A DNA stretch of 64,000 nt, taken from Gymnopus androsaceus JB14 (lineage: Eukaryota; Basidiomycota; Agaricomycetes; Agaricales; Omphalotaceae). The notes below the pieces were generated by a model. It made no database searches, was not told the origin of the DNA, and was given only the letters and a program-made list of their open reading frames with translations. The stretch is taken from contig ML769602.1 of the NCBI GenBank assembly GCA_009733575.1, positions 53,624 to 117,623 of the forward strand, read 5' to 3'. Of this stretch, positions 48,791 through 60,718 are shown one piece after another; the first letter of the stretch is position 1, and each line of letters opens with the position of its first letter. Position numbers and translations under genes: made by a program.

Positions 48791-49665
48791 ACTTATACAA
48801 CCTTAGGCTTAACAATCAATGATATTTTGAATTCTCTGCAATTGATTGACAACAATACGAAGTGGTACAATGGTAATATGGACAGGATTGGGCGAGACTT
48901 GATGCAATAGTAATGATACACTAGTAATGGTAACTGCAAAGAAATAATAATCAGAAATCAAGTCAACGATGATGTTGAATGCAGTACACACCAATGATTA
49001 ATGACTCAATACAAAGAGGTAGCAGTCTATAGAGAGATGGCAGTCAGAAAACTAAAATTGAATAAAATGCACAATACATACTGATGATACAATGTACAGG
49101 ACATGAAACAGTGGCAAAAGCTGTCCAAGAACAACAATCAGAATCAAGTCAGTGAAATCAGATACAACACGTACCTGTGATAATGATACTTGAAAGAAAC
49201 TTGCGGCGATAGCTGAGGAGAAATATTGGCCAAAGATTATCTTTAGCTGCAGATTAAGAGGCACGTACTGGTGATACAATGTGAGACGCGAAGGGTACAG
49301 AAGAGAATCAGAGACAAAAGTCGATGGAAAAGTCATGATACGTACTGTTGTAATAAAGCAGTAACAAAAACTGTAGAGAAACAATAGCAATGAGAGACCA
49401 AACTTGATGGAGAACACGGCACATGTGAGTGATGCAAGGCTATAGCGAATGCTGCAGAGGGGCAGTTATCAGAAGCAGAGGACAATAATAATAAGAATAC
49501 ATACCAAGGATAACAAGAAGGTAAACCAGCTGCACAATGATAGTTAGATAATGGGATCAAGAGAAAAATACAATACATACCAATGGTAAAAAAGCAGTTG
49601 GGAGCGAGCTTGAAAATATGGTGAATAATCGCATGACATCCTTGATGACAAGATAGTACCTTCAC
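48791..49665 (-). pseudogene. possible gene with very short exons
   Basis: On the minus strand, six GTATGT/GTACGT donor-like words occur at 80-150-base steps (for example near 49580, 49503, 49346, 49264, 49176 and 49080), each with a pyrimidine tract and CAG/TAG acceptor before the next exon. The implied exons are 25-60 bases and code for hydrophobic residues (LVYLLVILG; IRYSLASLTCAVFSIK). No family is recognisable. Confidence 0.35.
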
Positions 49666-50657
49666 ATAACTACAATGGCGCTAACGAGCTGTGGGTCCAT
49701 TGGTTCAAGTAGTGTAGAGCGACCAACACTAAGCAATCGGAACACTGGGGGTTTGGCTATCAATTTAAATAGTGAGGGTGCATTGTCAAAGGTTCTGCAA
49801 AGAAAATACTCTATCTGTCTCTCAAAAGTGACTGGTGTTTCTCAAAGTGATGCTGGTAGACAATTGAAGGATAGGATCTCCCTTTTCTAATCAATCTATA
49901 CTGATCTGGGGCAATAATAGGGGCAACAATATAACAATGACAACAAAAAGAACCACCAACAATATGGCTTGGTTCAACAAAGTGATTCCCAACAGTAGGG
50001 CAAAACCACTCAGGACAACAGACAGTTTGTTTCCTGTACACCTGAGCTCAGTTGCAACAGATGGTCATTTCTTGGTGGTCAAACTAGACTCCTCGAAACT
50101 AAAACAACAATTTGACTTGGTATAAGTCGGGGTTTTCACAGTCATCAAGATTATAAGTCTCTAACGCTGGGCACAATAAAAAACTCTTTCCGTACCACAC
50201 AAAGTATTACTTTGGTTCACAAGGGAGTGGTATCTTTCCTGTCTCAGCTGTAGCTACATCAACAAGGATTCACACTAGCAACAAATGAGGTCCAAAGGTA
50301 ACTTGTTTTGCAAAGGAAATATAGCTAGGCTTTTATACTACTCTTGGCCAGACGCTGGTTAAATAATAAAGTACTTTGAGAATCCGGAGAAATGGTACAA
50401 CTTGTTCAGAAAAAGGAGAAATTATAATAAAGTAGTCCATATATGCATATACAGTGGCGGCGCTTCGGAATGGAACAGGCTATATCTCCATGACCAGACC
50501 ACGGATTGACTTCAAATAAGTTGTAGATTTGAGGAAAACAGTAATCTAATGTGATTTTTATGCTTGTATTATTACCATATATGGTAATTCTCGAAATATA
50601 CACTAAATTGTGACAATTTTTGAGAGGTCCCAATTGAAAATTAGTTTTTGAAAAAAA

Positions 50658-51510
50658 ATGGACTTCACCACTGAAATCTACGTGAAAAACTATCTAGGGT
50701 ACAAATTTTTCCAATGTAGATTGTCTGATTCATTGCCTCAAAATAAAGCCTGCAAAGTGGCTATTTTTGGCATTTTTCAGTCAAAATCAGTCAAAAATGC
50801 CAAAAATAGTGTCCTTGATACTCAGGCTCGTTGGAAGCCTGGCTGCCAACAGCCTCAGCATATTGATTTCCTTTGGGTTCACTGGTACGGTCTTGATACT
50901 GACTCAAATTTTGGATTTGAACACTAACATCTCCCTTGTGTTGGATTTCTGGACTGCAATGATGCTGAGACCTTTGGTTTCATTGATCCCGCATCTGTCA
51001 TACATGCCGCTCATCTTATTCCCAATACCGCTTCTGGTACTACTTCTGATGCTCTACCGGCCCAGTCAATTGCTCGTAGGCCTGATGAAGATGATGAAGA
51101 TTGGGAATGGTACAATGTTAACTAGTGAGTTTAACTGTTACAGTTGCAGGCCTAAGTTTCACATTCAAATTTATTCAGCTTTCCTGACCGTGATATGTTC
51201 TTCCACTACATTGGCTTTGGAGTTGGGCATCACAACACCTATGAGGCAACTAAAGTGCTCCATGAGGAGATTCTGCAAGCATACAATCTCGATTCACAAG
51301 GGTTTCCACTTTCCAAGTCCACCAGTGCCACTGAGCTGGAACCAATGGATGTGTTTTTTGATGTTGGGCTTGGCGGAGATGGAGATGATTCAGATATCAA
51401 TGGAGATGAGGAGTCTGAGCTGAAAGAAGAAAATGATGAAGGACTGGTTGGAGGAGATGATACAGAAGAGAGAAATGAGGTAGAGACTCTTGGCTTTGGG
51501 TCTTGGTAGT
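50658..51510 (+). pseudogene. Plavaka-type (CMC) transposase, C-terminal remnant
   Basis: It matches the C-terminal region typical of fungal Plavaka transposases. HIDFLWVHWYGLDTDSNFGF is followed by the VGFLDCNDAETFGFIDPASV block, HAAHLIPN, SIARRPDEDDEDWEWYNVN and, after a short intron, YFPDRDMFFHYIGFGVGHH. The tail is acidic. An in-frame TAA at 50925-50927 interrupts it between FEH and HLPCVGF. No catalytic N-terminal part is attached. This is a dead fragment. Confidence 0.72.
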
Positions 51511-52220
51511 ACATATAGCATGGTTTTGACTTCGCATGTCATTTAAGTATGACCTGAGTACAACCTGGCACTGTATGGCCTTTCCTTGGATTACCTGGGT
51601 ACTCTGATCTGGGAGGACATTACCTAGTCCACCTATCAGGCAGACCCTTACCTGGACATTACCTAGCCCAAACCTGATCCTACCTAATAGGTGTCGGAAT
51701 ACCAGGTGCTACCTGATTTTCAGACCCTTATATGGGTGACCTTGCCAGGTCAGGTCTGGCCTATTTCTGACACTTTTTGTGATGACCTGAACCCTCACCA
51801 AGAGCAATGAGTAATGATCTATAGGAAAATGAAAAATGATAGGGTGACCTGCAAAGCAGTGTCAAAGATGGGATGCAAACTGAGAAGTAAGCAGAGCCTA
51901 ATGAAAACAAAAACAGACAAAAACTGTAGTTGCAGATGATGGGTGATAGATGATAGGTGATAGGTGATGGGTGATAGGGTGACATGCAAAGCAATGTCAA
52001 AGGAGGATGGCAAACCCAAAGGTAAGCAGAGCCTTGATGAAGTGAGTATGAGCAAAAATCAAGGGGGTACCGGACTTACAGCCCATTACACTCCAGTGGG
52101 TGGTTGGTTGCTGCTGAGAGGCCACTAAAATATTTTTTCAAACCTATTTTTCAGAGGCTCTGAGAGCGTTGAAGGGTTAAATACACTGTTGGTAATTGTT
52201 ATAGGTATTCATCTGTAGCC

Positions 52221-52227
52221 AATATAT
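52221..52227. repeat. left target-site duplication AATATAT
   Basis: It matches 56147-56153 exactly and directly flanks the transposon end. Confidence 0.7.
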
Positions 52228-55200
52228 TGGTAGTGGCCAGCGTCCGCTAAGAAATTTAAGCGCTTAACATTGAGCGCTTAGTGCTTTTCCTTGAAAAAGT
52301 GGCAAGGCCACCTAGTACTTCAAGAACAGACTTTTCCACCTAGAAACAGCGAGGAGATTTGCTTAGAATACATAAATAAATGGATTGTTAGGACCTGTTT
52401 AATAAAAAAGCGCCAAATTCTAACACAATTCAGTGGTTTGCAGTTTTACCGCATAAGTATCAAAAATAAATTGTGTCGCAAGTGTCCACAAACAACATTT
52501 TGGCAAAAAAAGTCCGAACATTTTTTTGAGTGCTTAAAATTGATCATATTAAGCCCCAATTCGAAGTGAATGCACAAAATCCTGGGGGGTCTGTCTGCCA
52601 AACCTACAGCTCAAATTCCCATCTCACTATGAAGCAGCTGTATTCAGCCTCTTCGAGTCCAGACAATATATTCAAATAGCTTAGACAAAAACTTTTCTCT
52701 CCCAACTTTGAGGCGAGAAGCACATTTGAATGTATACTTACAGCCTACTTTGTGCATATGTTGACTAGGAGATTCATAAAGGCATTTTTTGACATAAAGA
52801 TTCCTGACATTCTTTTAAGACACTGAGAATGATCATATTGGCCTCCAAATTTAAGGAACTAAAGAGCATCCTGGGGCTCTTTCTGCTAAACTTGCACTGA
52901 ACACGTAGATTTGGCTGTGTGATTGTGTGACGTAACGCGTCGAATGCATTCTTGAATCCATACCACATCCTCGTATACCTTCTGATGACCCGATATACCC
53001 TTTTTTCTTGATATTTAACATTTTCCGAGCATTGGATGCTCAGCTGTGACCATGGGGAAGCAATCAGCGAAGCAGGTGGCGGTTAGGGCAGCGGCAACAG
53101 CAGCAGCAAAGATGAAACGCGAGGATGCACAGAGGCTGGAATTTCTAGAGCAAGAGTTTGTGCGATTGAGTAGATTAGAAGCAAAGAGGACTGAAGAGTC
53201 AGAGGAGGAGATTGAACAGGAAGAATCGGAGGAGGAAATATCAGAAGAAAGTGGAACGGAGAAAGGCAATAATTTCTATGAGAAGGAATATCGGAAAGAA
53301 CGGAAGAAGGCTAAACGGGCAAAGACTAGTCTGGATAAGGCAAGGGATAAGCTAGAGACTGAAAGGGCTGAGTGGAAGGATGCGAAGAAGAGTCTGAAGA
53401 AGCAGAATCAAGAATTGGAGAAGGAGCTTGCAAAGACAAGGAAGAGACTCGAAACCACCGAATTCAAAATCTCCGATCTTTGTTCCAACAAGGAGAATTT
53501 GCGCACAGATGTCTCTCGTCTTGGTAAGAAGGTTGCTCGGGTGGAAGAACAGAAGGAAAAGGCTGTTTTGAAAGCTTCGGAGAAGGCCAGGCAAGAAGTC
53601 AATACATTTGCGGTCAAGGAAGATGGAATTGTCTCAAGTACAGCTCGGGATCTTTCACGCGACCTTGTTGCTATAGGCCTGAAGCCTGGTATGGTCGGTC
53701 CTGCTCTTGACAGAGTGCTCGCTGCTGCTGGGGTTGAAGTCAAGGGAAATCTTTCACGTACCACTGTTCGTTGCACTGTAATCGAAGGTGGAGTTGCTGC
53801 AGATCTTCAATTGGTGGATGCTATGAAAGAATCCGATGGTATATATTCCTTTGCTTTATGATATACACTGCTGATAATTTTTAGGCTTTACCATTAGCGG
53901 AGATGGATCGACGCACCGTTCTATTAACTACGAGTCACACTTTATCACAGTCAACAAGGATGGTACCCACAAAAGCTACTTCGCCGGTTTGACCAGAGCT
54001 CCAACGCATACTAGCCAAGAGCAGTGTGATGCCTGGGAGCGACTTTTCCGCCATCTCACTGCGGTCTACAATGCCAGTCCACTAGCCAAGCAGAATGGTC
54101 TAATCGATGTTCGCGAGCTCATCCAACTTCTCACTGGAATGCTCAGTGATCATGCGGAAGACCAGAAGAAACTTGCCGCGCTTCTAGAGGCTTTGAAACA
54201 AGCTTGGGATCGTGAACTCCGAGGCGAAGATGCCATGTTGGACCTGGGAACCGTAGCTCTTTTCCCGTTCATTGCAGAGGCTACAGCGACAGTTGTAAAA
54301 GATGCGGGAGGTCATGAAATCTGGAATAGTCTGTCGGAGGATGAACAAGCTTACCGGAAAGAGGAAGTTTATCGTGCCCTCTATCGTCGACTTGGTCAAG
54401 AAGCATTTGAAAAGCTTACGCCGACCCAGCAACGGACCATTGATCTCTTTATCTGGAGCGGTTGCGAGATTCACAAGGACCTCAACACAGTCAAGTGGGG
54501 AGCGATTGCAATGGGTAAGTGGTGGGTAGAGAACAATGTACAGGGTCCAAAGAAGTTGTTGAATAAGGCAAACAAGGATGCAGCTGCGATTGGTGGAAGG
54601 GCTGGTGAGAATGCAGTAGAAGTTTCGTTTGGTGGGGCTATCAAGGCTACGAGTATCGCGGGAGCTCTTTTCAACCATAAAGATGACAAAAAGGGTCAGC
54701 ATGATACGTACCGCATCGTTTTCGAGGAGAAACTTGGTCATCTCGGCACCTTCCCTGATACATTGAACAACCGGTTTCAGACCCATGCGCTAGCTGCCGA
54801 GCAGCTGATACTGCACCTCGACCTCTACATCTTGTTCCTTTTGCAGGTCAAGGATCGGAAAGAGAAGCGGAATTGGAATAATCTGGAGCAGAACCTTTGG
54901 GATGCGCTCCATGATATTCCTACTCTTACAGAGCTCGCTGCACTTGCAGTCTATAGTCAGACAATCAGCGTCCCATATATCGCTTACATTCGGCAGGATA
55001 GAAATCGGAACGCGCTTGACATGGGACCCCACCATCAAAAGGTTCTTGCCGCGTGCAAAGCTGTAGTCGATAACCCTGAACTTGTACTTGGTCCAGACGC
55101 ATTCCATTCACCTGCTACTGTAGATGGAGCGCAATTCCATCGTCCAGAAATCATGTATGCAGTCCACCGACTAGCTCCGTCACTCCCACATCTTCGCTCC

Positions 55201-56146
55201 CTTGTCCAAGCAATTTTTACCGGTGCATTCGAGGCCTGGCCGCGCTTCATGACAGAGTTCGGGAAATCCTCGGACTTGTCAGCAGAGGAACGTGAACGTT
55301 CTTTCCGACACACAACCAATGACCTAAACGAGAGTGCATTCGGAATCCTTCGTCGGAACTGGAGGTTTGCTGGGAATACTTCACTGCTCTGGCATAATTC
55401 TCGTGTTCAGTACAAGATGAATGGTACAAGGGAGTATATAGCAGAGATGGACGATGAAACTCGAGCATTTCTTTGGAAAGAGGCTCGTAGAATGATGGAG
55501 GCAGGGAAGGAAAAGGAGGACCGAAAGCGGCAAGCTCTGCATGATCTCGCGGTTGTCGCAAAAAAGCAGAAACGTGACACCGAGCGCAAGGAAAAACAAG
55601 ATGCTAAATATCAGGAACTTCTTTCCCTTCACCCAATTTATCTCACCCCTGCTTCCTTCCCAGCCAAATTCACCATTCCAAAGATTATACTCCAGCTTGC
55701 ATGGCACCGTACATTCAGTCCCGCTCGCACACAAGTCCCAATCAAGTCGAAGTGTGGCAGTAACCGGGCAGCGCTGTTGGAAACATTGACTAGGGCAATG
55801 GAATTATTTCGAAATGAAGGGAAGTCAGCTGATGAGTGTATTAGAGATGTTCAGGATGCACTGAGCAATGAGGAGGACTCAAGAGAGGCTGATAATGAGG
55901 AGGAGGATATGGAGGAATAATTCTTGCAGCTTGATACACATTCTTTTTTGCTTTCTAGACCGCGGAAATTTGTATTTTTAGGATCCAGGGATTGTATATT
56001 CATCATAGAGGTAGATTATAGCACTACAAATTGTGATTCGGATGGTAAACGAGTGAACGATTGAGACGAACGAGGAATTTGCCACATGTTTTCAAGCGCC
56101 GAAGCTTATTCAGCGCCACTTTTCTGACAGGCGTTGGCCACTACCA
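52228..56146 (+). mobile_element. complete DNA transposon with terminal inverted repeats, family not recognised
   Basis: The left end TGGTAGTGGCCA (52228) and the reverse complement of the right end (56146 inward) are identical for 12 bases and match at 20 of the first 27. GCGCTT words lie just inside both ends, as subterminal repeats. The 7 bases AATATAT flank both ends as a target duplication. The element is 3919 bases long and holds one two-exon gene (53052-55920), plus about 820 bases of mostly AT-rich DNA on the left and 225 on the right. Intact ends, duplication and open frame suggest recent activity. Confidence 0.8.
53052..55920 (+). CDS. 940-residue putative transposase with N-terminal coiled coil
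   Basis: Exon 1 (53052-53838) and exon 2 (53885-55920) join across a 46-base GT-AG intron, giving 940 codons without a stop. Residues 1-30 are Ala/Lys-rich (MGKQSAKQVAVRAAATAAAK). About 30-200 is a highly charged coiled coil. The central domain begins GFTISGDGSTHRSINYESHF (Asp at 269). Further conserved-looking blocks are FIWSGCEIHKDLNTVKWGAI (Cys 456, His 459, Asp 461), GPKKLLNKANKDAA, and NDLNESAFGILRRNWRF (Glu 745). The Asp-Asp-Glu set could be an RNase H-like catalytic triad, but that is inference. The tail is basic, then acidic (EEDSREADNEEEDMEE). It is the only gene inside the transposon, hence the call. I see no KDZ or Plavaka signatures. Confidence 0.75.
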
Positions 56147-56153
56147 AATATAT
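56147..56153. repeat. right target-site duplication AATATAT
   Basis: It is identical to 52221-52227. Confidence 0.7.
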
Positions 56154-57679
56154 GCCAAATGGAAGTATTGAGCCTAGAAATAGGCATCAGCAGGAGATAT
56201 TTATGAGGTCATCTTCATATGTCATCAAGATTTGTAAAGATATAGATAAGATTATTACCATATATAGTATATCAGACATCACGTGGGTGTTGCATGGGTG
56301 GGTGGTTGCCCCTCCTAGGCCCTTAAAATATTTTTCAGCTTGGTGTAATAAAATTATTTTTTTTTGGACCCCCTTGACAAAAATCATAAACACAAGTGAT
56401 AGGTGATTGAACTATAAGTTCCTTATCAAGGTCATTGAGCTCAACAAGACCTGCAATGGCAAGTTCCTTCATTAGGGAATAAACCCTGACATGGCCAGCA
56501 TTCCCTCTGGACTTTGCTTGAAAGTTGATTGCAATGGCAGATGCAAGGAACTGAGCTTTTATCATTGCTCACCAAATAAAGGAGATAAGATAGAGATGTA
56601 GCCAAAATAAAAATAAATCAGATAATATAAAGAGAATAGATGATACTCAGAAAGAAGGGGCCAGTGTCCCTTTGAGCCAAATGAGGTATGACGATAATAT
56701 TGAGAGTAATATCTGATACTGAGCTTGTTCTCCTGTGTCTGAGAGTACTAAAGCTAAAATAAACTAGTGTAGCCATGAGCGGAGTAGTCCAAGTGCCTAT
56801 CCATTGGCCAAAATTGTCCTTTCCAAGTCATACCAGAGAATGCCACTCTGCAGAATTTGGGCAGATTATGGTGAGAGGAAGATGAAAAGGGGAAGGATAG
56901 GAGAATGTCCCAAAATTCTTGGCATGAAGAGGACGAGAATGCATAAAATGCAAGCTGCATGCGCAAGACCATGGTGGCAGTAAGCAAAGAAAGATGACAA
57001 TGTGGACTGCCAGCCTGGTCTCCAAACAGACCAGCAGTCACACACCTGTCATAGAGATCAGACTCCTCGTATCTGCCTTATCTTACACTTACACTAGCTG
57101 GAGCAAGCTCTTGTAGCTTCAGCTAGCATCCACCCAACCATTCCCGGCTCTTTTCTTAACTTCTAGGAACTAATTTTCAAAAACATCTAAAAAACCTAAT
57201 ATCTTATAAAATAAATTAAAATTCTAGCATCGGTGTCTTCCGACATTCCAGCTTTGACCGTACATTTGCTATTTCAAAAAATAATTTGCCCACCTGTGCA
57301 GGCCAAGCCTCAGCCAAACCCTTCAGTATAAGATAGACAGTTACTTGTATTTACTAGTACCGTCTCCTCATATTTCTACATGGCTTTCATAAGAGTGCCC
57401 CTAGCTTATTGGATAGTGATAATGCTATTGCCATATAGCTGGAGCATGTATATAAGGAACCTAAACTTACAGGTGTACAGACTTGCATATTTGGTGAAGT
57501 TCTGGCTCCAAAGAAGTTGAATGGCTACATATCTAGGTCAAAGTCGGTTTGATGCAAACTGCATTGTGGTGGCAGTGCTGTTTTTACAAAGATCAGCTTT
57601 GACCAAAACCATCACAGCTGACCTGGCAATCAAAGTTCCTATACAAAATTTTTTGAATTCCAGCTATCCCATGTAAGGA
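56154..57679. other. mobile-DNA debris, no confident gene
   Basis: It contains GGGTGGTTG...TTAAAATATTTTTCA near 56300-56340, similar to 52090-52145 on the other side of the transposon. Near 57078 the words TTATCTTACACTTAC and AGCAAGCTCT match the tandem repeat at 63.8 kb. Short hydrophobic minus-strand frames (56754-57041) have no domain. Confidence 0.4.
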
Positions 57680-59035
57680 TTGTTATCTGCTGCTACAAGC
57701 TTCAACCTGGCCAATCCCTTCAATTATCATACCTTAGAGGAAGGTCCAATGGAGAAGGTTACTACCACTTTCTCAGCTATTCCATTCAGAGACTGTCCTT
57801 CCCTTATCTCTTCTCCTACAGCCTCAAACTACTCATCTTCCTCTCCTTCTTCATTGATATCATTTTGTGCACTGGCCGAATCCCCTGGGCTACTCCCTGC
57901 AGTCAATAATCATGCTTATCCATTGGTTACTCATATCGGAACTCACTATGAGGACCGTCACTCTGCTTGGTCAAAGAAAGAAGAGTTGTACTTCAAGTAC
58001 TGTGACTCTCTCCCTGGCTGATTGGCTTGTTCTTGGAGTCCATTTCCTACCACTGGTTCCTCATTGGCTCAACGTAACATCATTCGTGATCTGAATAATT
58101 TGATGATCTGTCCGTTTCTCAACTTCCCAATTCCTTCACTGGGAGCCATCAATTCCTGTTACATGTTGTATGATTCTTACGTGGAGATGGATAGTACGGG
58201 GTTGCTTTATGAGTGCACTTAGTTTTCTATCCACATTGCTTATGGCAATAATGGTTGCATGCCCTTGTTTTATTTCCCTATTGCTGCATTTACCCCTTTA
58301 TGCCTTACAGATGTGACTTTCAATGTCCTCTCACCTGATGATCCTCTTTACAGATCAACATATGCCAAACTTTCACCTGCTTCTTGTTTCGAGTATGCAT
58401 GGAATCTTGGTATAGGTCCCCACATGAATTTCAGCTTTCTTGGTGCACACTATGATTGTCGGGAGGAATATATTAACCATTTTCCTCATGATTCTCCTTT
58501 CCATCAAGACTTAGCAATCCAGTTTGTGTACAAGGAGGTTGAAGAGTGTCTCTTGGGTGATGAAGTCATTCCCTTGCCTGTCACCTTATATGCCTATTGT
58601 GACAATTCCGACTTTTCATTCACAGAACTCTATGGTGCTGTTCATGGCTTCGGGGTACCTTATCAATACAAGGCTCCAAATCTGAGATTGTGCTTGGGAA
58701 GAGATTTGTTCCTAGCCTTGGTCAAATGGTTCAAAGGTGGTCTTGATCACAGTTGCATTGGTCCTGATGGTACACCATTGTTTGCAAAAGATCATATCGT
58801 GGAGTGCCATTTGGGTCAAAAGCTCATGCGTCTCACTTCAAGGAACATGGTGGAGGAAGAAGCACTGGTGTTATGGCTGAGCTCCTCTACTTGCAATCGT
58901 CTTTGGAGTATGGATTTTGCTGATTTTTGTTCTTCTTTTATCTTGTCTAGCTATGCTACCGAACACATTTGGTCAGTCAACATCTATTGGGGACTTGGTG
59001 GACTTTATCTTCACATTTTGGACAGCAGCAACTGA
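57680..59035 (+). pseudogene. 451-codon open frame with two in-frame stops
   Basis: A single frame runs from 57680 to 59035 and is broken only by TGA at 58019-58021 and TAG at 58220-58222. The readable protein is rich in Phe, Tyr, Cys and Leu: LPSLGAINSCYMLYDSYVEM-like before the second stop, then VTFNVLSPDDPLYRSTYAKL, FSFLGAHYDCREEY, FGVPYQYKAPNLRLCLGRDL and IVECHLGQKLMRLTS. I do not recognise the family. It lies convergent with the helicase at 59.2-60.7 kb, and both may derive from one large element. Confidence 0.55.
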
Positions 59036-59156
59036 TAAGGATGGACAGGGGTTAACCCCTGGGTTCAAAAGGCCCTAACCTCATCCCTACCCTCCATACT
59101 CCTACCCTTCAAACCTACAGTTCTTACTAAGGGTTTTGGACAGAATGATATGCCAC

Positions 59157-60718
59157 TCATGAGACTTTCAATAAAATAAAAGTAATAACACTCAAAAATA
59201 TCCTCAAACATGAAATGAAGATTATAGGACACCATGTGATGTCTACATCATCAATATAAAATTGAAGGGTTTGGAGAGCTTCAACCCTTACCCTTACCTT
59301 CCATACCCTTGGACCAATAACCTGGGGTCGATCCCTACCCCTGTCCATCCTTAGCAACTGAAACTTCTTCCGCCGTTGGATGGATATATTAGTAAAAAAT
59401 TCACAGGCTAATAGATACCCACCTTCTGCAATCTTCTTAATCTTCTCAAGTTCTTTGGAGGTAGCAAAGATTATACGCTGAGCTAGTACCTTGTCATCTC
59501 TCCCAGCATGTCTACCATTCTGTTTTGAATCATCTTGTGTGTCAGATGTTCCAATAGATACACTGTCAACAAGTGTTTGCACATGAATTCCAAGAGAGAA
59601 AGCCTTTGTAGCAATAGCAGCTTGACAGTAAGGATCATTTTCTAAAAGTTCAATGGTTTTCTGATTATACTTTTCTGATGTGAGGGAGTCATACATGCAA
59701 AAGCGCCATAGTCAGTTCAGTGTATCTGGTGAGTTTAGAAATAGAGAGAGGAAGACCCGGTATCCAAGTTCAATTGTATAAACATGAATGATAGTTTTGC
59801 ATCGTTGATTCAAGAGGGGAAGAAGTTGCAGGAATTCACTTCCTCCAATTGCAGAAGTGAGCGTCTGAAGAATGATTTTCATGTTTGGATGTTCATTGGA
59901 GCGGCGGATGAGATGAAAGCAAAATCCTGCAAACCCAAGAGTGGAACAGACTGAAAGAAGTGGTGGGCTGGGCTGCATAGTGGCTGTCATGGAGAATACA
60001 GAGATGCTCAATGGTAGCTGGCCATGAACAAAGTTGCCACTAAGTCAAAACAGCAGATGAAATCCCAGTCCCCACTCATCTATCACATGGCCCTCTTCGG
60101 TGCAAGCAAAGATGATGTTCTGGCGGAAATTAGACAAGTTGGCAATGAGATACCACTCTTGTTCTTGTAGATGCTCTGGATCCATGCATATCAGTTGGTA
60201 TTTACAAGATGTAATTTCCTTCACAAGATCGATACTGGTGTGCCAAGCAGCAGAGACATTATCATGTGTATACGCGAACGCCAAGATTTCAAAGTTTGAC
60301 ATGAGTTTTGCGACCTGGCAACCAATCAATAAGGGAATGACAGATGAGATTTGAGCACACATACAATATCATTTGCTAATCCTTTTGTAGGTGTAACAAC
60401 AATCCCAACCAGTTTCTCCCATATATGAATGGTGAATATTGGATATAGAGTCAGATTCTGATTGATTTCAAGGTGTATAAGGATTGGAATGGCAAAAAGG
60501 GCTGACTTCCCTCCACCAGTCACATTGATGGCAAAAACATCCTCTTGATTCAAGATTTTTGGGATACAGATCTTCTGAAGTTCACATAGACCATTAGGAA
60601 ACTTTGTGACACGCTTTTTGACAATAGATTCGATGATATTCATGCCCTCACTTGACGTGAAGGCAATAGTCGGAGGCATGAGTATGTAGGAGAACAAGAC
60701 AGATGATCGCAAAGCCAT
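59157..60718 (-). CDS. RecQ-like helicase of transposon type, possibly decayed
   Basis: A superfamily 2 DNA helicase. Read on the minus strand, exon 1 has the Q-region FPNGLCELQKICIPKILNQE, the ATP loop VTGGGKSALFAIP and motif Ia (GIVVTPTKGLANDIV). The next exon has ICMDPEHL and the DExH-like motif IFACTEEGHVIDEWGLGFH, in which the Walker B residues are EEGHVIDEW. Motif III-like FSMTATMQP and a strongly altered central part follow. The last exon has CQAAIATKAFSLGIHV and the arginine-finger motif NGRHAGRDDKVLAQRIIFAT. The three frames (60718-60326, 60362-60045, 60011-59157) join by introns that I could only place roughly. Such helicases are numerous in mushroom genomes near mobile elements. 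Confidence 0.65.

Noticed and set aside
52228..56146. Assigning the transposon to the KDZ (Kyakuja-Dileera-Zisupton) or Plavaka group
   Set aside because: The protein lacks the motifs I associate with those groups (such as the CxxH-rich KDZ blocks or the Plavaka VDRDMF tail), and the 7-base duplication does not fit the usual 8 or 2-3 bases.
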